A DNA stretch of 64,000 nucleotides from Litoreibacter ponti (GTDB taxonomy: Bacteria; Pseudomonadota; Alphaproteobacteria; Rhodobacterales; Rhodobacteraceae), in contig NZ_QBKS01000002.1 of assembly GCF_003054285.1 (NCBI RefSeq), positions 434,001 through 498,000 on the forward strand. The letters run 5' to 3'. Below, piece after piece: positions 23,487 through 32,908 of the stretch. Below the pieces are notes generated by a model. That model made no database searches and was not told the DNA's origin. It was given only the letters and a program-made list of their open reading frames with translations. Position numbers and translations under genes: made by a program. Numbering within the stretch: position 1 is the first letter of the stretch; each line of letters opens with the position of its first letter.

Positions 23487-24430
23487 GCCGCCCCGCTGCG
23501 TTTGATGATGACGACCCCTGCGGCCATGATCGCCACCATGCCCAGCACCGCCAGAGCGTCGGGCACCTGCCCCCACAGCACGTAACCCCAGACGCCCGCG
23601 GCGATGAGGAAGGTGTATTCGAACACGGCGACGTGGCTCGCCTCGGCCAACAAGTAGGCGCGGAACAGCGCGCCGATCCCGATCATCGACACCAGCGCCT
23701 GCGCGGCGGTCCAGAACAGCGCGGGGCCGGTCCAGGGCTGCCAGCCGCTGGCAAAGAAGCCGTCGATTGCGGGCGGGCTGTCGCTGCCTGAGAGGACGGC
23801 CAAGCCCGCCACACCGCACAGACCAATTGCGCCGAAGAAGCCCGCGACCAGCGTCACTTCGCTCTCAGAGGCACAGTATTGCCGGGTGGCAACCGCGGCC
23901 GTCGCGTAGAGCGCGCCCGCGCCGACGGGCACGAAGGTCAGGACGGAGACGCCCTCTCCGCCGGGCCGCAGCACCAAAAGCACGCCCCCAAAGCCAAGGA
24001 TCACCGCCAGCACGCGCCACGGGCCGATCTGCGCGCCGAAAAAGCCCCATGAGATCAGCAGGACGAAGATCGGGGCCGTCAAAAGCCCCGCCGCCACCTG
24101 CGCCAGCGGCAGCACCGCGACGGCGGCGAAATAAAGCAGCATCGAGCCCGCCACGAGGCACGAGCGGACCGCGACCGCGCCGATGCTGACCGGGCGGACC
24201 CGCCAGCCCAGCACCACTGCGGCGGGCAGAAGGCATGCCAGCACCATCGCAGAGCGGGTCGCGTGGAACTGCCACAGGCCCACATCGCGGGCGATCACCG
24301 GGACGAAGCCGTCGATGAAGGACAAAACCACCATGCCGAACACCGCCAGCAGCGCGGCCTGACGCGGGTCGTTCGCGCGGGCCGGTGCCGTCGCGGGGGC
24401 CGGTGTGGCTGATGTCAGATCAATTGTCAT
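23483..24430 (-). CDS. DMT superfamily (EamA) transporter
   Basis: A 315-residue membrane protein with about ten hydrophobic helices arranged as two EamA repeats, the layout of drug/metabolite exporters. The first repeat begins AALLAVFGMVVLSFIDGFVP and the second near VPVGAGALYATAAVATRQY; the closing VLGMVAIMAAGVVIIKR is typical. Such proteins usually export amino acids, purines or other metabolites. The substrate cannot be read from sequence. I start at MTIDLTSATPAP (24430). The downstream sulfotransferase gene is translationally coupled to it. Confidence 0.88.
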   Translation of the reverse strand: MTIDLTSATPAPATAPARANDPRQAALLAVFGMVVLSFIDGFVPVIARDVGLWQFHATRSAMVLACLLPAAVVLGWRVRPVSIGAVAVRSCLVAGSMLLYFAAVAVLPLAQVAAGLLTAPIFVLLISWGFFGAQIGPWRVLAVILGFGGVLLVLRPGGEGVSVLTFVPVGAGALYATAAVATRQYCASESEVTLVAGFFGAIGLCGVAGLAVLSGSDSPPAIDGFFASGWQPWTGPALFWTAAQALVSMIGIGALFRAYLLAEASHVAVFEYTFLIAAGVWGYVLWGQVPDALAVLGMVAIMAAGVVIIKRSGAA

Positions 24431-24541
24431 ACATTTCCACCCGGCGCGCCCCGAATACCTCTTTTCATTGGCCCTTGCCTTAGGCACACTCCCGCCCCAC
24501 ATGGGCCAGTTAACTTAAGACTGCATTAGGGGAGGATGACA

Positions 24542-26167
24542 ATGGGTTGGATGTCTGACGAGACCGGGCTGGAGCGCCGCGCCGCCAACTATGTCCCCCT
24601 GACGCCGCTGTCGCATCTCAACCGTGCGGCCCAGGTCTTCCCCGACCGCGAGGCGGTGGTCTACGGCACCACCCGGCTCAGCTACACGGACTACCACGCG
24701 CGGGTGTCCCGGCTTGCCTCGGCTCTGACGGCGCGCGGTGTCGGCGCGGGCGATGTGGTCGCCACCATCCTGCCCAACATCCCCGCCCAGGCAGAGGCGC
24801 ATTTCGGCGTGCCCGCCGCGGGCGCGGTGCTGAACACGATCAACACCCGGCTCGACACCGGCACGGTCGCCTACATTTTTGATCATGGCGAGGCGAAGGT
24901 TGTGCTGTGCGACACGCAATTCATCGAGCTGGCCGAGGCCGCGAAAGCCGCCTGCGAGGGCGAAGGTCCCGAGATAATTGAGGTCCCGGACGAGCAGGCC
25001 GGCTTCCCCGCCACGGGCCGTTTCGAGACCTATGAGGACCTGATCGCGGGCGGCGACCCGAAGGCCAGCTGGAACATGCCTGAGGACGAGTGGGAAAGCC
25101 TTGCGCTGAACTACACCTCCGGCACTACGGGCCGCCCCAAGGGCGTCGTCTACCACCACCGCGGCGCGTATTTGATGACGATGGGCACGGTGATCTCTTG
25201 GCGGATGCAGCTTTACCCGCGCTTCCTCGCCATTGTGCCGCTGTTTCATTGCAATGGCTGGAACCACACGTGGATGATGCCGCTGTTGGGCGGCTGCGTG
25301 CATTGCTGCCGCGACATCACGGCGGAGGCAATTTATACAGCCGTCGCCGACGAGGGCGTCACCCATTTCGGCGGCGCGCCCATCGTCTTGAACATGATCG
25401 TCAATGCGCCGGAAAACGCCCGAAAACCGTTCGACCATGTGGTCGAGGTATTCACCGCAGGCGCGCCCCCCGCCCCCGCCACGCTCGAGAAGATCGAGGC
25501 TCTCGGCTTCAACATCACTCATGTTTATGGCCTGACCGAGACCTACGGCCATGTCAGCGAATGCCTGTGGAACCCGGATTGGGACGCGCGCCCGGCAGAG
25601 GAGCGCCCGGCCCTGAAGTCCCGACAGGGCGTGGCCTTCCCGATGATGGAATACGTCACCGTAGTCGACGAGAAGAACGCGCAAGTTCCGATGGACAAGC
25701 AGACCCAGGGCGAGATCGTGATGCGCGGCAACGCGGTGATGAAGGGCTACTACAAGAACCCTAAGGCGACGGAGGAGGCCTTCGAGGGTGGGCATTTCCA
25801 CTCTGGCGATCTGGCCTTCCAGCACCCCGACGGCCACATCCAGATCGCCGACCGCGCCAAGGACATCATCATCTCCGGCGGCGAGAATATCTCGTCGGTC
25901 GAGGTCGAGGGCGTGCTGATGTCCCACCCCGCCGTCTCGCTTTGCGCCGTGGTGGCGAAGCCGGACGAAAAATGGGGCGAGGTGCCCTGTGCGTTCGTGG
26001 AACTCAAGGACGGGGCCGAGACGAGCGAGGCCGACCTCATCGCCCACGCCCGCAGTCAGCTGGCAGGCTTCAAGACCCCGAAGACGGTGATCTTCCAGGA
26101 GCTGCCGAAAACATCCACCGGCAAGATCCAGAAGTTCGAGCTGCGGACGAAGGCGAAGAGCCTTTAG
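24542..26167 (+). CDS. Acyl-CoA synthetase (AMP-forming)
   Basis: A 541-residue enzyme of the ANL superfamily that activates a carboxylic acid to acyl-AMP and then acyl-CoA. The ATP-binding motif is LNYTSGTTGRPKGVVYHHRG near residue 185, the A4/A5 region is HVYGLTETYG, and HSGDLAFQHPDGHIQIADRAKDIIISGGENIS contains the hinge. The catalytic lysine lies in PKTSTGKIQKFELR. It resembles the family often labelled medium-chain or methyl-branched acyl-CoA ligase; the substrate is not determined. A strong GGGGAGG at 24529-24535 supports ATG 24542 rather than the ATG two codons upstream. Confidence 0.9.
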   Translation: MGWMSDETGLERRAANYVPLTPLSHLNRAAQVFPDREAVVYGTTRLSYTDYHARVSRLASALTARGVGAGDVVATILPNIPAQAEAHFGVPAAGAVLNTINTRLDTGTVAYIFDHGEAKVVLCDTQFIELAEAAKAACEGEGPEIIEVPDEQAGFPATGRFETYEDLIAGGDPKASWNMPEDEWESLALNYTSGTTGRPKGVVYHHRGAYLMTMGTVISWRMQLYPRFLAIVPLFHCNGWNHTWMMPLLGGCVHCCRDITAEAIYTAVADEGVTHFGGAPIVLNMIVNAPENARKPFDHVVEVFTAGAPPAPATLEKIEALGFNITHVYGLTETYGHVSECLWNPDWDARPAEERPALKSRQGVAFPMMEYVTVVDEKNAQVPMDKQTQGEIVMRGNAVMKGYYKNPKATEEAFEGGHFHSGDLAFQHPDGHIQIADRAKDIIISGGENISSVEVEGVLMSHPAVSLCAVVAKPDEKWGEVPCAFVELKDGAETSEADLIAHARSQLAGFKTPKTVIFQELPKTSTGKIQKFELRTKAKSL

Positions 26168-26285
26168 TCGATACTCGGAAGTCGCAGGCCGAATGCGCCA
26201 CGCCCGACGCGCAAAGGTGTTGAGCGGTTGCAGCGAAGTCTCTATCGTAGCCGCATACGTATAATGAGCAGGCACGCCGCATCAA

Positions 26286-27302
26286 ATGACGGCATTGAAA
26301 GAGTACGAACGGCTGGAATCTTCAGGCATCTGGCGCGAAAGCCCCGATGCCCAAAGGCGTGACGTCACGGTCTCGTTCGGTGACGCGACCCTGATCATCC
26401 GCGACCAGACCGACACCGCCCTCGCCCATTGGTCCCTTCCCGCCATCGACCGGATCAACCCCGGCCAGCGCCCCGCCCTGTTTCGCCCCGGCGTGGATGC
26501 GGGAGAGATGCTTGAGCTGGAGGACGCGACCCTCATCGACGCCATCGAGAAGGTGCGCCGGACGGTCGCCAGGCGCCGCCCGCATCGCGGCCGGTTGCGG
26601 CTTTACATCTTCGCGGGGCTCATCGCGGGGATCGCGGCGCTTGGTGTGTTCTGGCTGCCCGGCGCACTTGTGCGCCACACGGTGCAGGTCGTACCCGACG
26701 CCAAGCGCGTGGCAATCGGCACGGCGCTTCTGGGACACATGACGCGGCTGACCGGCGACACCTGCCGCGCGCCATTGGGCACCGCGGCCCTCGCGCGGCT
26801 GAAGGCCCGGGTGCTGGGCGACCGGATCCGCAAGGCTTATGTGGTCCCGCAAGGACCGGACGCAGCCCTTGGGCTGCCGGGTGGTCTTCTGATCCTGAAC
26901 CGTACCTTGGTCGAGGACCACGACGCGCCGGATGTGACCGCGGGCTACATGCTGGCCGCCGTCGAGACGATGCAGACCACCGATCCCTTGCAGACCCTGC
27001 TTGAGACCGCGGGCGGCAGGGCGACGCTGCACCTGCTGACCACTGGCCAGGTCGAAGACGATGTTTTGCGCGACTATGCCGAGACCCTGCTCGCCCAGCC
27101 TGCGCCAGAGCCCGACACGGAAATACTGATCGACCGCTTCGCCACCGCAAAGGTCGCGCTGAGCCCCTTTGCCTTTGCTGTCGATGTGACCGGAGAGACG
27201 ACGCTGCCGCTGATCGAGGCGGACCCCTATCGCGGTACCGAGGCGCCGCGCCTGCTGTCAGACGGGGATTGGATCAGCCTGCAGGAAATCTGCGCCGAGT
27301 AA
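26286..27302 (+). CDS. Unrecognised single-pass membrane protein, possibly a degenerate M48 peptidase
   Basis: A 338-residue protein that I do not recognise as a named family. Residues 1-100 are cytoplasmic-looking and acidic. A basic stretch (RRTVARRRPHRGR) precedes one membrane helix near residues 107-130 (YIFAGLIAGIAALGVFWLPG), and the rest should be periplasmic. The segment LGLPGGLLILNRTLVEDHDAPD followed by an Ala-rich helix is laid out like the P-G-G-x-I-x-x-x-x-G-L-L approach to the zinc helix of M48 metallopeptidases. The H-E-x-x-H motif itself is absent (VTAGYMLAAVE in its place). Upstream lies a TATAAT at 26260-26265 without a good -35. Confidence 0.5.
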   Translation: MTALKEYERLESSGIWRESPDAQRRDVTVSFGDATLIIRDQTDTALAHWSLPAIDRINPGQRPALFRPGVDAGEMLELEDATLIDAIEKVRRTVARRRPHRGRLRLYIFAGLIAGIAALGVFWLPGALVRHTVQVVPDAKRVAIGTALLGHMTRLTGDTCRAPLGTAALARLKARVLGDRIRKAYVVPQGPDAALGLPGGLLILNRTLVEDHDAPDVTAGYMLAAVETMQTTDPLQTLLETAGGRATLHLLTTGQVEDDVLRDYAETLLAQPAPEPDTEILIDRFATAKVALSPFAFAVDVTGETTLPLIEADPYRGTEAPRLLSDGDWISLQEICAE

Positions 27303-27305
27303 GCT

Positions 27306-28184
27306 CTAGAAGATACCGAGCACCCGCTTGCGCGCCGCCGTTGCCCGCTTGCCGGTCGCAGGATCGATCAGGTAGCGCGGCACAGTATTGGACCACACCA
27401 GCCCCATCTGTGCCTTACCCGACGAGGTGCCAACACCGCGAAGGGGGTTCAGACGGCCATCGTCGAATGCGGCCTTGTAGCCCTTGGGCGGTTTGATCGC
27501 GGCCTGCTTGATGCGGCGATTGACCCCTTGCGGGCCTTTGAGCTGCTCGCGGCCCACGGTGTTGCGGCTTTGCGGGGAGACCTCTTCGCGCACGATGCTG
27601 CGCGAGGGCGTGCCCTGCGGGCCGCAACGCGCGCCTTGGTTGACGAATTGCTGCGAGAAGCTGCTGGCACCCGAGCAGCGTTGCACTGTCCGGACCTGCG
27701 CGGTCGCAGCAGGAGCCGTTTGCACCTGACGGCGCACCACACGGGTCTGGGTTTTGGGCGCAGGCGCGGCTTTGCGGACGACCCGGGTGGTCGTTTTCGG
27801 CTTGGGTGCGGCCGGAATGACCTTGACCTCGCGCGAGATGACCTTGGCGCCCTTGGGCGGCTTGCCGCGGACAACCTTCGTGGCGGTCGGCTTTGGGGCG
27901 GCCTTCGGCGCGGCTTTCGCGGTCTGGGCTCTGGGGGCGACCGAGCTGCGCGCGCCGCAGACCTGCTTGCGGTCCCGGGTCACCCGAGGCACCCAGGTCA
28001 CGCGCCCGCCATAGCCCGCACGGATGAACACGCAGCCACGGCTATCGACATATTGCTTGCCCTTGAAGGAGGCCGGTGGCTGCTCCGCCGGGCCGTTGGA
28101 GCCGCGGAAGCTCTGCGCCTCGGCCTGAAAGGATCCCAGCCCGAGCGCCAGCACCGACACGGATAGCAGTTGCAATAGTCGCAT
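27306..28184 (-). CDS. Hypothetical exported protein with long basic low-complexity region
   Basis: A 292-residue protein with a clear signal peptide (MRLLQLLSVSVLALGLGSF, cleavage after AEA). A conserved-looking block follows near residues 45-80 (KQYVDSRGCVFIRAGYGG and TWVPRVTRDRKQVC), then about 100 residues of Lys/Pro/Ala/Arg-rich repeats such as APKAAPKPTATKVVRGKPPKG. The compact end contains WSNTVPRYLIDPATGKR. The three to four cysteines are spaced for disulfides. The basic region may bind peptidoglycan or nucleic acid, but this is a guess. Similar proteins occur in Rhodobacteraceae without assigned function. It converges on the preceding unknown gene with a 3-base gap. Confidence 0.65.
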   Translation of the reverse strand: MRLLQLLSVSVLALGLGSFQAEAQSFRGSNGPAEQPPASFKGKQYVDSRGCVFIRAGYGGRVTWVPRVTRDRKQVCGARSSVAPRAQTAKAAPKAAPKPTATKVVRGKPPKGAKVISREVKVIPAAPKPKTTTRVVRKAAPAPKTQTRVVRRQVQTAPAATAQVRTVQRCSGASSFSQQFVNQGARCGPQGTPSRSIVREEVSPQSRNTVGREQLKGPQGVNRRIKQAAIKPPKGYKAAFDDGRLNPLRGVGTSSGKAQMGLVWSNTVPRYLIDPATGKRATAARKRVLGIF

Positions 28185-28252
28185 ATCAGTCCCCACTAGA
28201 TATAGCGGTCACAATGCAACAGCACCCCAATCAAGTAAAGCAGGGAAATACC

Positions 28253-28891
28253 TTATTTTGTGCCGAACATGCGGTCTCCCGCATCCCCTAGCCCCGGGAC
28301 AATATATCCATTGTCATTCAAGTGGCTATCCACTGCGGCGGTGACAATCGGCACGTCCGGGTGGGCCTCTTTCATGCGCGCGATGCCCTCCGGCGCGGCC
28401 AGAAGGCACAAGAATCGGATGTTCGTGGCGCCCGCTTTCTTCAGCAAATCAATCGCCGCGACAGAGGAATTGCCGGTGGCCAGCATCGGGTCCACGGCGA
28501 TCACCATCCGCTCGTCAAGGAATTCGGGCACCTTGAAATAGTATTGCACCGGCTGAAGCGTCCCTTCATCGCGGTAGAGCCCGACAAAGCCCACCCGCGC
28601 GCTCGGAATCAGCTCCAACATCCCGTCCAGCAACCCGTTTCCCGCCCGCAGTATCGAGATCAGCGCAAGCTTGCGGCCTGCCAGCGTCGGCGCGTCCATC
28701 GGCTCCATCGGCGTCTCGATCCGCTTCGTCTCCATCGGCAAGTTGCGCGTCACCTCGTAGGCCAGGAACTGGCTGATCTCGCGCAGAAGCTGACGGAACA
28801 CCGCTGTGGGCGTGTCTTTCTCGCGCATCAGCGTCAGCTTGTGCTGCACCAGCGGGTGATCTACGACGGTCAGATGAGGCGTGTCGGTCAT
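28253..28891 (-). CDS. upp: Uracil phosphoribosyltransferase
   Basis: A 212-residue salvage enzyme that makes UMP from uracil and PRPP. The PRPP-binding signature is VIAVDPMLATGNSSVAAIDLL near residue 130. Other family landmarks are LVQHKLTLMREKDTP at the start, KLALISILRAGNGLLDGML, and the closing NDNGYIVPGLGDAGDRMFGT. It is the last gene of a nucleoside salvage operon and overlaps add by 4 bases. Uracil released by upstream deamination and phosphorolysis steps would be its substrate. Confidence 0.97.
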   Translation of the reverse strand: MTDTPHLTVVDHPLVQHKLTLMREKDTPTAVFRQLLREISQFLAYEVTRNLPMETKRIETPMEPMDAPTLAGRKLALISILRAGNGLLDGMLELIPSARVGFVGLYRDEGTLQPVQYYFKVPEFLDERMVIAVDPMLATGNSSVAAIDLLKKAGATNIRFLCLLAAPEGIARMKEAHPDVPIVTAAVDSHLNDNGYIVPGLGDAGDRMFGTK

Positions 28892-29859
28892 GTGTCTGGC
28901 TCCAGTTTTTTCAGCAGTGTCTCGCGGGTCGCGTCATCGCAGAAGGCCGCCTTGGCCGCGGTGACATTGACCTCCCGCACGATCTCGTCTTCCCAGCCGA
29001 ACGTGTCGGCGAGGCGGTCGTATTCATCGCTCAGCGTGGTGTGGAAGAAGGGCGGATCATCCGTCGAGACCGTCACCGGCACGCCTGCCGCACGCAACCG
29101 CTCTATGGGGTGGCTCTTCCAATCTGGGTACACGCCGAGCACGACGTTCGAGCCCGGGCAGACCTCCAGCACGATGCCGTTCTCGGCCAGATGATCGACC
29201 AGCCTGGGATCATCAATGGCCTGCACCCCGTGGCCCACACGTTCGACCCGCAGGTCGCGCACCGCTTGCCAGACGCTCTGCGCCCCGCCCCACTCGCCTG
29301 CATGGGTGGTCAGGCGCAGCCCGGCCTCGCGCGCCATGTCGAAACTGTAGGCGAAGTCGCCTTGCGTGCCTTGCATCTCGTCGCCGCCCATCCCGAACCC
29401 GGTGATGAAATCGCCCACCGTCTCGGCGGCGCAGCGCGCGGCGGTCTTGGCCTGATCGGGGCCGAAATGGCGGATGCAGGTGACGATGCCGCGCATCTCA
29501 ATGTCGTCGGCGCGGCTGGCGGCTTCCTGCATCGCATGCAGGTATTCGCGCCACGCGCCCAGATCGCCACCGCCACAGAAATCAGGGCTGAGGAAGGCTT
29601 CGGTATAGATCACGCCCTGCTCGGCGGATTGTTCCAGCACCGCCGTGGTCAGCCGCCCAAATTCCTCCGGGCCGGTCAGCACCGTGCAGGCGGCCTCGTA
29701 GACGCGCAGAAACTGGGTGAAATTCTCGATTCGGTAAGATCTGTCCTCGTTGAACACTCCGTCGAGATTGATACCCTTCTCCTGCGCCAACCCGCGAATA
29801 AAGGCGGGCGGCGCCGCGCCTTCGATATGCAGATGCAGCTCGACCTTCGGGATGCTCAT
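28888..29859 (-). CDS. add: Adenosine deaminase
   Basis: A 323-residue zinc hydrolase that deaminates adenosine or deoxyadenosine to inosine. The first metal-binding motif is PKVELHLHIEGA, the second is LTTHAGEWGG, the catalytic region is ERVGHGVQAIDDP, and VTVSTDDPPFFHTTLSDEY is the terminal Asp-Asp site. I start at MSIPKVELHL (29859); the frame extends upstream through the end of deoB without likeness to the family. It overlaps upp and deoB by 4 bases each. Some family members deaminate adenine instead, but the length and motifs fit Add. Confidence 0.92.
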   Translation of the reverse strand: MSIPKVELHLHIEGAAPPAFIRGLAQEKGINLDGVFNEDRSYRIENFTQFLRVYEAACTVLTGPEEFGRLTTAVLEQSAEQGVIYTEAFLSPDFCGGGDLGAWREYLHAMQEAASRADDIEMRGIVTCIRHFGPDQAKTAARCAAETVGDFITGFGMGGDEMQGTQGDFAYSFDMAREAGLRLTTHAGEWGGAQSVWQAVRDLRVERVGHGVQAIDDPRLVDHLAENGIVLEVCPGSNVVLGVYPDWKSHPIERLRAAGVPVTVSTDDPPFFHTTLSDEYDRLADTFGWEDEIVREVNVTAAKAAFCDDATRETLLKKLEPDT

Positions 29860-30992
29860 AGGAAGCTCCGTCCGGGGCCGGATTGGCTCAGGCCCAAATG
29901 ATCCGCGACAGAGGCCGCGACGTCTACGAACATCACTTGGCCCACGTCTTTTGGGCCGCCCCCCGCCGCCACAACCGGCACCCGCTCGCGGGTGTGATCG
30001 GTGCCCGTCCATGTCGGGTCATTGCCGTGATCGGCGGTGAATACCATCAGATCGCCGGGCCGCAGCTTGGCGAGGACCGGCGCGATTGCCGCGTCGAACC
30101 ATTCCAGATGGGCGGCATAGCCATGCGGGTCGCGGCGATGGCCGAAATTGGTGTCGAACTCGACAAAGTTGGCGAAGACCAACGCACCGTCCGGGGCCTC
30201 GTCCACCAGATCGGACAGGTGGCCCATCAGCTCTGCATCCGGCCCCGTGCGACTTACGCCGACGCCGCGGCCCGAGAAAATGTCGCTGATCTTGCCGATC
30301 CCGTAGGTCGCGCGGCCCTCTGCCACGGCCCAGTCCAGCAGCGCCGGTTTCGGCACCTCGATGGCGAAGTCGCGGCGGTTCTTCGTGCGTTTGAAGCTGG
30401 CTGCGTCGGTGCCCAGAAACGGCCGCGCGATCACCCGCCCGACTTTCATCGCATGCAGTTGCGGCGCGATATGGCGGCAGAGATCGAGCAGCCTTTGCAG
30501 CCCGAACGTCTCTTCATGGGCGGCGATCTGGAAGACACTGTCGACCGAGGTGTAGCAGATCGGCTTGCACGTGCGCAGATGCGCCTCGCCCAACCCTTCG
30601 ATGATCGCGGTGCCGGAGGCATGGCAATCGCCAAGGATGCCGTCCGTGCCGCAAAACTCCGCTACGGCCTGACTTATCTCCGGCGGAAAGGCGGGCTGCG
30701 TATTGGGGAAATAGTGCCACGCCCAGGGCACCGGCACGCCTGCCAGCTCCCAATGACCCGAGGGCGTGTCCTTTCCGACGGAGACCTCTTCGGCCACGCC
30801 ATGAAGCCCCGTGCCGGCCGGCGCGATCCCCATCGCGGCCCCAAGACCGAGCCCCATCAGATTGGGCATCTTCAGCCCGACCGTCTCGTGGATATGGCCC
30901 AACGTGTTCGCGCCCTCGTCGCCGAAGGCGGCCGCGTCCGGGGCGTGGCCGCAGCCGACGGAATCGAGCACGACCAGAAAGGCCCGGCTCAC
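29856..30992 (-). CDS. deoB: Phosphopentomutase
   Basis: A 378-residue alkaline phosphatase-superfamily enzyme that moves phosphate between C1 and C5 of ribose or deoxyribose, feeding sugar from nucleosides into central metabolism. It starts SRAFLVVLDSVGCGHAPDAAAFGD and contains DTPSGHWELAG with the phosphorylated Ser/Thr region. The metal-binding ends are NFVEFDTNFGHRRDPHGYA and FTADHGNDPTWTGTDHTRE. The length is close to normal. It is coupled to deoA upstream and add downstream by 4-base overlaps. Confidence 0.96.
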   Translation of the reverse strand: MSRAFLVVLDSVGCGHAPDAAAFGDEGANTLGHIHETVGLKMPNLMGLGLGAAMGIAPAGTGLHGVAEEVSVGKDTPSGHWELAGVPVPWAWHYFPNTQPAFPPEISQAVAEFCGTDGILGDCHASGTAIIEGLGEAHLRTCKPICYTSVDSVFQIAAHEETFGLQRLLDLCRHIAPQLHAMKVGRVIARPFLGTDAASFKRTKNRRDFAIEVPKPALLDWAVAEGRATYGIGKISDIFSGRGVGVSRTGPDAELMGHLSDLVDEAPDGALVFANFVEFDTNFGHRRDPHGYAAHLEWFDAAIAPVLAKLRPGDLMVFTADHGNDPTWTGTDHTRERVPVVAAGGGPKDVGQVMFVDVAASVADHLGLSQSGPGRSFL

Positions 30993-32299
30993 ACGGCCAC
31001 CCTGTCGATGAACAGCTCTGGCGCGGGGACGGCAGCCGCGCCGATCTGGAAAGCCTTGCGCACCGCACGCTCCGCCTTGGCGGCGGCTTCTTCGGTCGCG
31101 GCGTGGACCATGGCGAGCGGGGTGGACTTGTCGACCTTCGCGCCGATCCGCGCGAGGCCCGACAGGCCGACGGAGGAGTCGATCCGGTCCATTTCCCGCC
31201 TGCGCCCTCCGCCCAGCTCCACCACCGCGACGCCCAGCGCGCGGGTGTCAATGGCGCGGATGTGGCCCGTCGCCAGCGGCAGCACTTCCCGCACGATGTT
31301 GGCCTCCGGCAGGCAGAAGCGCCAGCTTTCGTCAAAGTCCGTGGGCCCGCCCAAGGCCGCGACCATCCGGCAGAACTGCTCCATCGCGCGCCCCGAGGTC
31401 AGCGCGGTATTGAGCGCGTTCCACGCATTCTCCGTATCGGCCTTGATCTGCTTGTTGTTGCCCAAAAGCTCCGCGCCCAGCGCCAGCGCCACTTCGCGCA
31501 GGCGCGATTGGCCGGTGCCGCTGAGTGCTTCCATCACGGCGCGGATTTCGACCGCGTTGCCCGCGGCCGTGGCCAGCGGCTGCGACATGTCGGTGATCAG
31601 CGCCGTTGTGGGACAGCCCGCGCCCTTGGCGACCTCCACCAGCGAATAGGCCAAGCGTTTCGCCTGCGCCGGGTCCGCCATGATCGCGCCCGAGCCGGTC
31701 TTGACGTCGAGCACCAGCCCCTGCAGTCCGGCTGCGAGCTTCTTGGCGAGGATTGAGGCCGTGATCAGATCGATGCTGTCCACCGTCGCCGTTACATCGC
31801 GGATTGCGTAGAGCCGTTTGTCGGATGGCGCCACCGTGCCGGAGGCGCCGACGATGGCGCAGCCCACGTCGCGCGTGACCTGCTGCAGCTTCGATGCCGT
31901 TACGGTCGAGGTATAGCCCGGGATCGCGTCGAGCTTGTCGAGCGTGCCGCCCGTGTGGCCCAAGCCCCGGCCCGACACCATCGGCACATAGGCCCCGCAG
32001 ACCGCCAGCGCGGGCGCGAGCACCATCGAGACCGGATCGCCCACGCCGCCCGTCGAGTGCTTGTCCAGCACCGGGCCGTCAAGCTTCCAGCGCAGCACAT
32101 CCCCGCTGTCGCGCATCCCTTCGGTCAGGCCAACGCGCCCCTCGGCGCCCAAGCCCTCCATCGCGACAGCCATGGCAAACGCGCCGGCTTGGGCGTCAGA
32201 GATCCCGTCGCCCGCAAGCGCGCCGCCAAACCAGCGGCATTCGGCAGCAGTAACCGCCTCGCGGCGGCGAATTTTCCCTATGATCTGGGCAGCATCCAT
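30989..32299 (-). CDS. deoA: Thymidine phosphorylase
   Basis: A 436-residue enzyme that splits thymidine and deoxyuridine with phosphate into base and 2-deoxyribose-1-phosphate. The family signature is DKHSTGGVGDPVSMVLAPAL near residue 80, with SGRGLGHTGGTLDKLDAIPG soon after and VLDVKTGSGAIMADP in the middle domain. The small carboxy-terminal domain is complete. It sits 3 bases after cdd and overlaps deoB by 4 bases. Together they degrade pyrimidine nucleosides: Cdd deaminates cytidine, DeoA releases the base, DeoB isomerises the sugar phosphate. Confidence 0.96.
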   Translation of the reverse strand: MDAAQIIGKIRRREAVTAAECRWFGGALAGDGISDAQAGAFAMAVAMEGLGAEGRVGLTEGMRDSGDVLRWKLDGPVLDKHSTGGVGDPVSMVLAPALAVCGAYVPMVSGRGLGHTGGTLDKLDAIPGYTSTVTASKLQQVTRDVGCAIVGASGTVAPSDKRLYAIRDVTATVDSIDLITASILAKKLAAGLQGLVLDVKTGSGAIMADPAQAKRLAYSLVEVAKGAGCPTTALITDMSQPLATAAGNAVEIRAVMEALSGTGQSRLREVALALGAELLGNNKQIKADTENAWNALNTALTSGRAMEQFCRMVAALGGPTDFDESWRFCLPEANIVREVLPLATGHIRAIDTRALGVAVVELGGGRRREMDRIDSSVGLSGLARIGAKVDKSTPLAMVHAATEEAAAKAERAVRKAFQIGAAAVPAPELFIDRVAV

Positions 32300-32302
32300 C
32301 GG

Positions 32303-32692
32303 TCAGGCCATATGCCCCGCATCGAAGGCTCCGGGCAAGAGGGCTTTCACCGTCGTCCACTCCATCGCGCCGCCGGTGGTGGCCATGGTAACCGGCACGT
32401 CACCTGTGGCAAACTCGGCGATCTTCTGGCGGCAGCCGCCGCAGGGCGGCACCGGCGTGGGCGAGCCCGCGACGACGCAGACCTCCACGATCTCCCGCTC
32501 GCCTGCCGCCACCATGGCGGCGATGGCGCCAGCTTCGGCGCAGGTGCCTTCGGGGTAGGCGACATTTTCGACATTGCACCCCACGAAAACCGTGCCCGCC
32601 TTGGTCCGGAGCGCGGCACCCACTTCGAAGTTGGAATAGGGCGCATGGGCGTTCTCGCGCACCGACAGCGCCGCGGGCAGCAGATCAGACAT
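32303..32692 (-). CDS. cdd: Cytidine deaminase
   Basis: A 129-residue tetrameric zinc enzyme that converts cytidine and deoxycytidine to uridine and deoxyuridine. Both halves of the zinc site are present: NVENVAYPEGTCAEAGAIAA (the C-A-E motif) and PCGGCRQKIAEFA (the P-C-x-x-C motif). NAHAPYSNFEVGAAL at the start is the substrate loop. It is first in the cdd-deoA-deoB-add-upp operon, so the promoter should lie in 32693-32908. I start at MSDLLPAALS (32692). Confidence 0.96.
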   Translation of the reverse strand: MSDLLPAALSVRENAHAPYSNFEVGAALRTKAGTVFVGCNVENVAYPEGTCAEAGAIAAMVAAGEREIVEVCVVAGSPTPVPPCGGCRQKIAEFATGDVPVTMATTGGAMEWTTVKALLPGAFDAGHMA

Positions 32693-32908
32693 GTGGCGGT
32701 CCCCCAAAAATCACTCGGGCGATATTGAAGGTCCCTGTCAGGAGATTCAATGCCTGCGATGCGCCGCGATGGCTTCAGCAGGATTTTCCTCCGACATTTT
32801 CGTTTTCGCGAGCTCTTCGGGATGCATGTGAGAAAACCGTGAGCCTTATTGGAGGGGCGCAGTCCTGCAGATTAACCTTTTTTGTGAATATTTCTCTGAG
32901 GGTTAAGA

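Noticed and set aside
26260..26265. Perfect TATAAT upstream of the unknown membrane protein gene
   Set aside because: No acceptable -35 hexamer lies 16-18 bases upstream; a single hexamer is weak evidence in 64 kb.
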